Below, piece by piece: positions 37,372-46,396 of a stretch of DNA of 64,000 nt. Numbering within the stretch: the first letter of the stretch is position 1; every line of letters starts with the position of its first letter. The notes under the pieces are model-generated. The model made no database searches and had not been told where the DNA came from. It was given only the letters and a program-made list of their open reading frames with translations. Both the position numbers and the translations under genes were made by a program. Source of the stretch: Melaminivora jejuensis (lineage in GTDB: Bacteria > Pseudomonadota > Gammaproteobacteria > Burkholderiales > Burkholderiaceae_C); NCBI RefSeq assembly GCF_017811175.1, contig NZ_JACWIJ010000002.1:2914001-2978000 (forward strand), read 5' to 3'.

Positions 37372-37569
37372 TGTGGATAAATCTGGGGAGGCGTTTTTTG
37401 CAAGTTTCCACTTATCCACAGCCCCGGCCCGCCGGCGCAAGTTGTGCCCAAACCGCAAGCAGCGCGAAAGCATGGTCGGGCACAGCCTGGCAGGTGGCGC
37501 AAGTGCGCGCCAGCATTGCCATAAAAGCACTTGTCCACAGCGCCGGCGCGGCCCTACTACTACCACTAT
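37372..37569 (+). other. Origin-like module 2: DnaA boxes, GC-rich link and DnaA-trio-like triplets
   Basis: DnaA boxes at 37372-37380 (TGTGGATAA, reverse), 37412-37420 (TTATCCACA) and 37531-37539 (TTGTCCACA), plus a weak box TTGTGCCCA at 37442-37450. Then GC-rich CGCCGGCGCGGCCC and triplets TAC TAC TAC CAC TAT at 37555-37569, followed by AT-rich GTATTGATAAAG. Box positions relative to the first box are 0, 40, 70, 159 and triplets at 183, identical to module 1, although the intervening sequence differs. It lies in the gene-free stretch 37262-37725. Confidence 0.5.
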
Positions 37570-37655
37570 GTATTGATAAAGCCTTGAATGAATAACAAGG
37601 CGCAGCGCAAGGTGCGCCGCGCAGCGGTCGCACAGCGCTGCACTGCCAACAAAAA

Positions 37656-37709
37656 TTGATAGCTGGAGACGCTTGCCTGGCAAGGGTTTCAGGCAGTTTT
37701 CATGGAAAA
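37656..37709 (+). repeat. Dispersed intergenic repeat, copy 8
   Basis: GATAGCTGGAGACGCTTGCC, GGCAAGGGTTTCAGGC and TTTTCATGGAAAAC just upstream of the SLC13-type gene. Confidence 0.7.
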
Positions 37710-37725
37710 CAGGAGGAGGCCGGCC

Positions 37726-39527
37726 ATGACCTTGCAGATCGCCCTCGTGCTGGGCATCGCCGCCGTGGCGATGTACCTGTTCATCAGCGAGCGCCTGCGC
37801 ATGGACGTGGTGGCGCTGCTGGTGCTGGTCAGCCTGACGCTGCTGGGCCTGGTGACGCCCGCCGAGGCGCTGAGCGGTTTCTCCAACGAGGCCACCATCA
37901 CCGTGGCCGCCATGTTCATCCTGGCCGCCGGCATCGAGAGCACCGGCGCGCTGTCGGCCGTGGGACGGCTGCTGGGCAAGAGCCACTCGCCCACGGCCTT
38001 CTTGCTGATGCTGTTCGGCCTGATGGCGCTGATTGCGCCCTTCGTCAACAACACGGCGGTGGTGGCAGTGTTCATCCCCATCGTGATGAATGCCAGCATG
38101 AGCATCGGCATGGCGCCGACCAAGGCGCTGATTCCGCTGTCCTATGTCGCGCAGATGGCCGGCGTGTGTACGCTGATCGGCACCTCCACCAACCTGATCG
38201 TCAACTCGGTGGCCCAGGACTTGGGCCACCGGGGCTTTTCCATGTTCGAGTTCTTGCCGCTGGGGCTGATCTGCTTTGCGGCGGGCTGCCTGTACCTGCT
38301 GACGCTGGGGCGCTGGCTGCTGCCCAGCCAGGGCCAGTCCGACCTGCCGACAGTGCAGGAGTCGGGCCACTACGTGACCGAACTGCTGGTGGGCGAGGAC
38401 TCGCCGGCGCTGGGCCAGACGCTGGAGCAGGCCGACATCGCCCAGCAGCACAAGGTCTATGTGCTGCAGTTGTGGCGCGGCGAACAGCGCCTGTGGTGGC
38501 CCAAGTCGGAAAAGCTCCAGCCCGGCGACGTGCTGCTGGTGCGCGGGCGCTGGTCGAACCTGGACAGGCTGCGCCAGGACTTGAAGCTGCACTACCAGGC
38601 CCAGGCGCGCCCGCGTGGCCGGACGCCGGCACCGGCGCCGGATGCGGCGGCTGAGGCCGAACAGGACAAGCAGCTCATGGTCGAGGTCATGGTGCCGCCC
38701 AACTCCCCCTGCTCGGGCGCAGCATCCAGGTGGTTGACCGGCGCCTGCCCCGCCACAACGCCATCCTGGGCATCCAGCGGCGCGGCCAGGTCATCCGCGA
38801 GCACCTGGATGGCGTGCGCCTGCGCGTGGGCGACATCCTGCTGGTGCTGATGCGCGAGGCCGAGGTCGGGCGGCTGCGCAACAGCAACTCCATCATCGTG
38901 CTGTCCGAGCGCGCCGCGCCTCAGGCCCAGGACTGGCGCGCGCCGTTTGCGCTGCTGGTCATGGCGGCGGTGGTGGCCAGCGCTGCGCTGGGGCTGGTCA
39001 GCATTTCGATCGCCGCGCTGGCCGGCGCCGTGGCGCTGGTGCTGGCGCGCTGCATCGATGTGGACAACCTCTACGACGCCATCGACGGGCGCATCCTGCT
39101 GCTCATGGCAGGGTTGCTGCCGCTGGGCACGGCGGTGAACAACAGCGGTGCGGCGCAGTTCATCGTCGAGCACACCATCGGCCTGGCCAGCGGCTGGGGG
39201 CCGCACGTGGTGTTGGCAGTGCTGTACCTGATGGCGCTGCTGCTGGGCGAGATGATGAGCAACGCGGCGGCGGCGGTGCTGCTCACGCCGATTGCGATCT
39301 CCACGGCCCGGCTGGTGGAGGCGGATGCCACGCCGTTTCTGATCGCGGTGACGTTCTCGGCCTCGACCAGCTTTCTGACGCCGGTGGGCTACCAGACCAA
39401 CACCATGGTCTATAGCGCCGGCGGCTACAAGTTCTCGGACTTCCTGAAGGTGGGCGCGCCGCTGAACCTGATCTTCTGGATCGCCGGGGTGGTCTTCATC
39501 CCGCTGCTGTGGCCCTTCAATCCATGA
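37726..39527 (+). CDS. SLC13/DASS-type permease with TrkA-C domains (single-base frameshift as read)
   Basis: About 600 residues after correction. Membrane segments at both ends (PFVNNTAVVAVFIPI and LIGTSTNLIVNS in the first half; LLPLGTAVNNSGAAQF and TSFLTPVGYQTNTMVYSAGG in the second) flank two cytosolic TrkA-C (RCK-C) domains. This is the plan of bacterial SLC13-like sulfate/dicarboxylate carriers. The frame breaks at the C run 38705-38709 inside the second RCK-C domain; one more C gives NSPLLGRSIQVVDRR. AGGAGG precedes the ATG at 37726. In an organism with sox genes, sulfate is an attractive substrate, but the sequence does not decide. Confidence 0.85.
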
Positions 39528-42500
39528 ACAGGCCGGGCTGCTCGTGCAGCAGGCGTTCGAGCTGATCCACCGGCAGCGGGCGGCTGAACAGATAGCCCTG
39601 GAACTGCGTGCAGCCGGCGTCCACCAGCCAGTCGCGCTGCTCGGGCGTCTCCACGCCCTCGGCCACGGCCTGCAAGTCCAGGCTGGCAGCCAGGGCGATG
39701 ATGGTCTTGACGATGGCCGCGTCGTTGGCGTCCTGCATCAGGTCGCGCACGAAGCTCTGGTCGATCTTGAGCTGCGCCAGCGGCATCCGCTTGAGGTAGG
39801 CCAGCGAGGAGTAGCCAGTGCCGAAGTCGTCCAGCGAAAAGCCCACGCCATGCGCGCGCAGCGCCTCCATGGTGGCGATGGTGGACTGCATGTCCTCGAC
39901 CAGCAGGCTCTCGGTCAGCTCCAGCTTGAGTTGGCGTGCCGGCGCGCCGGTCTCGCGCAGCACGCCCACCACCTCGTCGATGAAGCCGGCGTCGCGAAAC
40001 TGGCGCGAGCTGACGTTCACGGCCATGGTCAGGTGCGCCAGCGCCGGCTGGCGCTGCCAGGCGGCCAGCAGCGCGCAGGCGGTGCGCAGCACCCAGCGCC
40101 CCAGCGGCAGTATCAGGCCGGTCTCCTCGGCCAGCGGGATGAAGACGGCCGGCGAGACCATGCCCCGGCGTGGGTGCGCCCAGCGCGCCAGGGCCTCGGC
40201 GCCGACGATGTCGCCGGCGTCGTTGACCACCGGCTGGTACATCAGCAGGAATTCGCCCTGCGCCAGCGCCTCGCGCAGCTCGGCCTCCAGCTGGGCGCGC
40301 TCGGCCACGGCGTGCTGCATGGCCGGGTCGAAAAAGCGCAGCGTGTTGCGCCCGGCCTTCTTGGCGCCGTACATGGCCATGTCGGCCTGCTTGAGCACAT
40401 CGCCCACGGTGGTCAGGGTGCTGTCGAACAACGCAATGCCGATGCTGGGCGTGCTGCGCACCTGGTAGCCGCCGGCCAGCGCGTAGGGTGCGCCCAGCAC
40501 CTTGAGCACGCGCTCGCCCAGCGCGCGCGCGGCCTGCTCGCGCTGCGCCGCGCTGGCGCCCAGGCCCTGCACCAGCACCACGAATTCATCGCCACCCAGG
40601 CGTGCCACCACGGCGGCGCCCTGCGTGCAGCCCAGCAGGCGCTGGCCGACGATCTGCAGCAACTGGTCGCCCTTGTCGTGGCCCAGGGTGTCGTTGAGCG
40701 TCTTGAAGTTGTCCAGGTCGATGAACAGCAGCGCGCCGCCGCTGCCGCTGTGGCGCGCCGCCAGCAGCGCATCGCCCATGTGTTCGAGCAGTTGCAGCCG
40801 GTTGGGCAGGCCGGTGAGCGTGTCGAAGAAGGCCAGGCGCTGGATCTCGCGCTCGCTGGCCTTGCGCTCGCTGATGTCGGTGCAGATGGCCAGCACCGAC
40901 TCGGGCTGGCCGTGCTCGTCGCGCACCAGCGTCCAGCGGCCCTCCATCTCCAGCCGGCGGCCATTGCGGTGGTGCTGGGTGAGCTCGCCGCTCCAGTCGC
41001 CGTCGCGCAGCAGCGCTTGCATGGCGCGGTCGAAGGGCTGCCTGTCGTGGTACAGGAAGTCGGTGATGCTGCGGCCCAGCACCTCGTCGCTGCGCCAGCC
41101 GTACAGGCGCTCGGCGCCGTGGTTCCAGTAGGTCACGCGCTGGTGCATGTCGCGCACCACGATGGCGTCGCGCGCCTCGTCCAGCAGCGAGGCCTGGTGC
41201 TGGATGTGCGCATCCGACTGCTGGCGCTGCAACTCGGCGCTGGCGCGCGCGGCGAAGATCTGCAGCATGTGGACGATGAACTGCGAGTGCTCCAGCGGCT
41301 CGGTGAAGGCCACGAACAGCAGGCCCAGCAGCCGGCCATCGCTGTCCGTGAGCTGCTGGCCGACGTAGCTGCGCGCGCCGCTGGCCTGCAGGATGGGCGC
41401 GCGCGGGTACAGCTGCGCCGCGTGGTCGGCGACCACGAACTGGCGGTGCCTGAGCAGGTGCTGGCTGGGCGTGCCCTCCAGCAGATATTCGCCATTGGCC
41501 TGCACCTGGCCCTGGCTGACGTAGGACAGGGTGCGGATGCGCGCCGGCGCGCCGGCGGCCACGGGCAGCAGCCGGGCCATGCAGGCCACCTGGGCGCCCA
41601 GGGCCTGCGCCATGTCCTCGGCCAGCTGGTCGAAGAACTGCTTGCCCACGTGCGCCGACACGGCCGAGGCCACCTTGAGCAGCGCTGCCTGCAGGCGCTG
41701 CTGCTCGGCGCGCGTGCGCAGGTTCTGGATACCGTAGGACACGTCGGCAGCCAGGGTCTCCAGCAGGTGGGTTTCCTCGGCGCCGATGTGCAGCACCTGC
41801 GGCGCATACAGGTACAGCAGGCCGAAGGTGTGGTCGGCGGTCTTGAGCGGCAGGCAGACCACGGCGTGCAGGCCCAGGCGGGCCAGCACGGCGGCGCACG
41901 GGTGGAAGCCCTCGCCGGCGCCCAGGTCGCGCACGATCACGGTCTGGCCGCTGCGCGCTGCCTTGCCGGCAGGGCCGTGGCCTTCGTGGCGTGCGTGCGA
42001 CCAGGTCAGCTCGGCGTCGTCCAGGTGCTCGCCATGCTGGCCGGCGCGGGCCAGCACCTGGATGCTCTTGGCCTCGTCATTGCGCACCATGCCGATCCAG
42101 CCCAGCACGTAGCCGCCGATGTCCACCGTCATGCTGCACACGGCGTCCAGGAATTCCTGCTCGTGCGTGGCGCGCAGCAGCATCTGGCTGCAGGCGCTGA
42201 GCATCCGCCGGGCGCGGTTGACGCGCTGCAGCTCGGCTTCCATGCGCAGGCGTTCGCTGATGTCGCTGGCCAGCACCTGCCAGGCCGGTTGGCCCTCGAA
42301 CAGGGTTTCGCCCAGCACGGCCTGCATGTCCACGCCTGCGCCATCGCGGCGCGCATGGCGCCACTGCACCGGGGTGCGGCTGCGCCCGGCGCGGGCCACG
42401 GCGGCGGCCACCTCGCCGCGCTGCGCCGGCGGCCACAGGGCGTGCATGGTCAGGGCCAGCAGCTCGCCCTCGCTCCAGCCGTAGTGCCGGGCCATGGCGT

Positions 42501-43092
42501 GGTTGACGGCCAGCAGGCGCAGACTGCCCTGTTCGCACACCCACATGGGCTGGGCGTGCCTGGCAAACAGCGCGCGGTATTGCTGCTCGGAGGCGCGCAG
42601 ACGCTCGTCCATGCGGCGCAGCTCGACCATTGCGGCCAGCGAGCCGGCCAGCAGATGGATGTGCTCCAGGTGCTGGTCAGCCACGTGGCGCTCGGGCTCG
42701 GCCCACAGGTGCAGCATCCCCAGCGTGCTGCCCGAGGCCTGCAGCGGCATCCGGATGTGGTCGCGCTGCGGCGCGCCGTGGGTGCCGCGACAGTCGTGGA
42801 CGTTGGCCAGTGCCGCATCGAGCGGCTGGCCGGCGCTGAACTGCCGCACCGTGCCGGCGTACAGCTCGATGCGCGCGGCCTGGGCAGCGGTCAGCTCCAG
42901 CACCACCTGGACGGCCTGCTGCAGGGCTTGCTCCAGGCTTTGCGTGCGCGTGCTGATCAGTTGCTGCACCTGCAGCAGCAGAGCATGGGCGCGCGCTTCC
43001 TCCAGCGCCTGGCGCGCCAGACGCGCATCCAGCTCGTCGGGGGTCTGGGGCTGCGCGCCGCTGGGTGCTGTGGAGGTGTGCGGGCTCTTCAT
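39517..43092 (-). CDS. Multidomain GAF/PAS sensor with GGDEF and EAL domains
   Basis: A 1191-residue cytoplasmic signalling protein. Order from sequence: GAF-like (about 40-165), PAS (170-290), GAF (310-460), GAF (480-620), PAS (640-755), GGDEF (765-925) and EAL (935-1185). Both output motifs are intact: GGDEF near residue 832 and EAL in GAEALARW near 963, with DDFGTGYSSL and the loop AEGVETPEQ. It could therefore both make and degrade cyclic di-GMP. No membrane segment. It overlaps the end of the convergent permease gene by 11 bp. Confidence 0.92.
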   Translation of the reverse strand: MKSPHTSTAPSGAQPQTPDELDARLARQALEEARAHALLLQVQQLISTRTQSLEQALQQAVQVVLELTAAQAARIELYAGTVRQFSAGQPLDAALANVHDCRGTHGAPQRDHIRMPLQASGSTLGMLHLWAEPERHVADQHLEHIHLLAGSLAAMVELRRMDERLRASEQQYRALFARHAQPMWVCEQGSLRLLAVNHAMARHYGWSEGELLALTMHALWPPAQRGEVAAAVARAGRSRTPVQWRHARRDGAGVDMQAVLGETLFEGQPAWQVLASDISERLRMEAELQRVNRARRMLSACSQMLLRATHEQEFLDAVCSMTVDIGGYVLGWIGMVRNDEAKSIQVLARAGQHGEHLDDAELTWSHARHEGHGPAGKAARSGQTVIVRDLGAGEGFHPCAAVLARLGLHAVVCLPLKTADHTFGLLYLYAPQVLHIGAEETHLLETLAADVSYGIQNLRTRAEQQRLQAALLKVASAVSAHVGKQFFDQLAEDMAQALGAQVACMARLLPVAAGAPARIRTLSYVSQGQVQANGEYLLEGTPSQHLLRHRQFVVADHAAQLYPRAPILQASGARSYVGQQLTDSDGRLLGLLFVAFTEPLEHSQFIVHMLQIFAARASAELQRQQSDAHIQHQASLLDEARDAIVVRDMHQRVTYWNHGAERLYGWRSDEVLGRSITDFLYHDRQPFDRAMQALLRDGDWSGELTQHHRNGRRLEMEGRWTLVRDEHGQPESVLAICTDISERKASEREIQRLAFFDTLTGLPNRLQLLEHMGDALLAARHSGSGGALLFIDLDNFKTLNDTLGHDKGDQLLQIVGQRLLGCTQGAAVVARLGGDEFVVLVQGLGASAAQREQAARALGERVLKVLGAPYALAGGYQVRSTPSIGIALFDSTLTTVGDVLKQADMAMYGAKKAGRNTLRFFDPAMQHAVAERAQLEAELREALAQGEFLLMYQPVVNDAGDIVGAEALARWAHPRRGMVSPAVFIPLAEETGLILPLGRWVLRTACALLAAWQRQPALAHLTMAVNVSSRQFRDAGFIDEVVGVLRETGAPARQLKLELTESLLVEDMQSTIATMEALRAHGVGFSLDDFGTGYSSLAYLKRMPLAQLKIDQSFVRDLMQDANDAAIVKTIIALAASLDLQAVAEGVETPEQRDWLVDAGCTQFQGYLFSRPLPVDQLERLLHEQPGLFMD

Positions 43093-43323
43093 GCCTGCGG
43101 CCCGGCGCCTGCCAACCCTTGCTGCCGGCGCTGCAGCAGCGCCAGCGTGCCGCGCCTGCTGGGCGCCAGCACGGCAGCGGGCAGGCGCCTGGGGATGTGG
43201 TCGGAAGGGTGCGCAACTGCATGACGTTGACAGGAAAACGCGGCTGGCCCGGGGCTGCGGATGCTGCAGGAGGCGAAAACGGAATCCTACACCCTGCGGC
43301 CAGCGCCCCGGCCTGGGCTCTCA

Positions 43324-43484
43324 GAGCGTGTTTACGATCCCCGCGCGGGTGCGCGAGCGCGGCCTCGGGCGGTCTGCGGCGTTGCAAATCCTCGCGATAG
43401 CACGGGCTATCGCTGCGGTTTGCGCCTGGCAACCCATCCCGATCCGCACCGGCGCCCCTGCGCGCGGAGATCGTAAACACGCTC
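43324..43484 (+). mobile_element. 161-bp MITE, copy D
   Basis: Same element, orientation plus, flanked by TCA at 43321-43323 and 43485-43487. The right TCA is the stop codon of aroG on the minus strand. The rest of the gap 43093-43323 shows nothing recognisable. Confidence 0.85.
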
Positions 43485-44564
<1,080 letters not shown>

Positions 44565-44594
44565 GGGCGTTGTGGGGGAGGTTGTGCGATGGGT

Positions 44595-44615
44595 GTTGTG
44601 CGTTGTGCGTTGTGC
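44595..44615 (+). repeat. Short tandem repeat upstream of aroG
   Basis: Three perfect tandem GTTGTGC units, with a fourth unit at 44581-44587, in the aroG upstream region. Confidence 0.6.
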
Positions 44616-44700
44616 GGTGGGGAGGATTTTCGTCCAGCGCCGTGCAGATGGCCGTGCGTCCCGCGTCCGTCCACGCACAGCGCCTGACGCCCAACGCCCC

Positions 44701-45209
44701 TCAGGGCCGGCGAAAGCGCGCGTTCTGCTTCGCCCAATAGCGCGATTGCAGATGATCCAGCCGCACCGTGCCGCCACTGGAGGGCGCATGGACGAAGCGC
44801 CCCTGGCCGACATAGATGCCGGCGTGCGTGGCCGCGCCCCGGCCAAAGACCACCAGGTCGCCGGTGCGCAGCTCGCCGGCAGCGACCGGCGCGCCAAAGC
44901 CGCTGAGCTGGGCCACGGTGCGCGGCGGCGCCACGCCGGCATTGCTGGCATAGACGTAGCCGATCAGGCCGCTGCAGTCGAAGCCCCCTTCGGGGTGTTG
45001 CCGCCGTAGCGGTACGGCGTGCCGACCAGGCCGAGGGCGTGGATGGCGATGTCGCTGGACTGCTGGGCCGACAGACGCGAATACGCCGGCGCCCGGCTGG
45101 CGCTGGCCCGGCCCGGCGATGGCGGCGAGGCGCAGCCGGCCAGCAGCGCGGCAGCGGCCAAGGCCCAGGCGGCGGAGCGGGGGATGCGGACACGAAGCAA
45201 GTGGCCCAT
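44701..45209 (-). CDS. NlpC/P60-family lipoprotein peptidase (single-base frameshift as read)
   Basis: After correction a 169-residue lipoprotein: signal with lipobox LAGC, then an NlpC/P60 cysteine-peptidase domain. The corrected frame reads GTPYRYGGNTPEGGFDCSGL, giving the catalytic Cys, and continues to THAGIYVGQGRFVHAPSSGG with the catalytic His. As read, the frame is lost between the C/G runs at 44984-44995, just before the catalytic Cys; one more base repairs it. The family cleaves peptidoglycan stem peptides. Confidence 0.82.
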
Positions 45210-45263
45210 GGGGCCGCAGGGTAGCAGCAGCGTCGTTTCATGGCGCTGCCGCTGCTTCGGAAA

Positions 45264-45321
45264 TTTCAATGAAAAACGCCGCAAACCCTTGTGCAGCAAG
45301 CGGCGATAGCTATGTTTTCAG
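45264..45321 (-). repeat. Dispersed intergenic repeat, copy 9
   Basis: Reverse-oriented copy (GCCGCAAACCCTTGTGCAGC, AAGCGGCGATAGCTATG) upstream of the NlpC/P60 gene. Confidence 0.65.
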
Positions 45322-45348
45322 TAGCCTGCCAAGGCTATTGGCGGTGCC

Positions 45349-45546
45349 TCAGAACTTGTCCATGTTGGTGCCACGGCGCTCCATGGGCTGGTTGTCGCTG
45401 CCGATGTTGCTCTCCAAGTCGCGGCGCTGGGCGGACTGCTTGTTGCTGGTCTGCAGGATCTCGTCCTGCTCCAGGCGCTCGGTCTCGCGGCCCTTGCCGG
45501 TAGTGTCGTCCACGTCCTTGTCGGTGTCGGTGTTCTGCGGGTGCAT
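45349..45546 (-). CDS. Small hydrophilic protein of unknown function
   Basis: A 65-residue, highly charged protein (MHPQNTDTDKDVDDTTGKG...) with no hydrophobic segment, probably disordered. I do not recognise a family. It is supported as a gene by a good AAGGAG ribosome site 6 bp before the ATG and by its position between unrelated genes. The hypothetical protein at 48809 has a similar disordered character. Confidence 0.6.
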   Translation of the reverse strand: MHPQNTDTDKDVDDTTGKGRETERLEQDEILQTSNKQSAQRRDLESNIGSDNQPMERRGTNMDKF

Positions 45547-45610
45547 GGCGTGCTCCTTGGGTGGTGGTGATGGATGGGGCGCCGGGGCGCGACCTCTCGA
45601 ACAGGCCTCA

Positions 45611-45771
45611 GAGCGTGTTTACGATCTCCGCGCGCAGGGGCGCGGGTGCGGATCGGGATGGGCTGCCAGGCGCAAACCGCAGCGATAGCCCGTGCTATCG
45701 CGAGGATTTGCAACGCCGCAGACCGCCCGAGGCCGCGCTCGCGCACCCGCGCGGGGACCGTAAACACGCTC
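45611..45771 (-). mobile_element. 161-bp MITE, copy E
   Basis: Same element in reverse orientation, with one substitution in the right terminal repeat (GACCGTAAACACGCTC). Flanked by TCA at 45608-45610 and 45772-45774; the right TCA is the stop codon of the PPOX-fold gene. Confidence 0.85.
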
Positions 45772-46287
45772 TCAGAGATCGAACTCGCGGTGCTCGCCCA
45801 GCTCCTTGGGCCGCTCGCCGGTCATGGCGGCGGTGGCCAGCTTGTAGAGCTGGGTCAGCTTGCTGTCCTGCACGTCCCAGTACTCGGCGTGCTGGATGTT
45901 GACGGCCAGCAGCACCAGGTTGGGATCGCCCGGGCCGTCCGGGAACCAGGCCTTGGCCATGGGCGTCCACAGCTCCTCCTTGCGCGCTGCATCCTCTATG
46001 AAGGCGGCTGTGCCGGAGATCGACACGTAGCAGTCCTCCTTGGGATTGGCGTAGCTCAGTGCCACCTGGCTGTCGGCGGCCAGGCGCTCGTGCAGTTCGC
46101 TGCCGCGCGGGATGAAGAAATGCAACTGCGCCTGCGCGGCGATGTCCTGGTCGAGCGTGGTCAGCGGGTGCGCGTGCAACATGCCCTGGGCATCGCGGTG
46201 CGTCAACATGCCGAAGCGGATGTCTTTGATGCGCGCAAACAGCGCCTCGCGGTCGGCTTGGCTGTCGGAGTGGTGGTCGGTGGCCAT
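45772..46287 (-). CDS. Pyridoxamine 5'-phosphate oxidase-fold (general stress) protein
   Basis: A 171-residue protein of the split-barrel FMN-binding family often called general stress protein 26: IKDIRFGMLTHRDAQGMLHAHPLTT, HFFIPRGSELHERLAADSQVALSYANP and VNIQHAEYWDVQDSK. Likely binds a flavin; physiological role unknown. Stop codon coincides with the MITE E target duplication. Confidence 0.85.
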   Translation of the reverse strand: MATDHHSDSQADREALFARIKDIRFGMLTHRDAQGMLHAHPLTTLDQDIAAQAQLHFFIPRGSELHERLAADSQVALSYANPKEDCYVSISGTAAFIEDAARKEELWTPMAKAWFPDGPGDPNLVLLAVNIQHAEYWDVQDSKLTQLYKLATAAMTGERPKELGEHREFDL

Positions 46288-46396
46288 GTGGTTGGTCTCC
46301 TGGCAAGAAAGCGTGAGAGATCACTCTATGGGCGCACCGGCGCGGGCCGGGTCGGTGCGCCGCCAGCGCGGCTGTGGGGGCTGTCTGACGCGGACT

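Noticed and set aside
39544..43224. A 1226-codon open frame antisense to the GGDEF/EAL gene
   Set aside because: It mirrors the codon structure of a clearly real gene in GC-rich DNA and has no recognisable domain. The same applies to the long antisense frames opposite soxB (784-2679) and the oxygenase (14513-16882).
44581..44615. GTTGTGC tandem units as a small CRISPR or regulator array
   Set aside because: Only three adjacent 7-bp units without spacers; most likely simple replication slippage.
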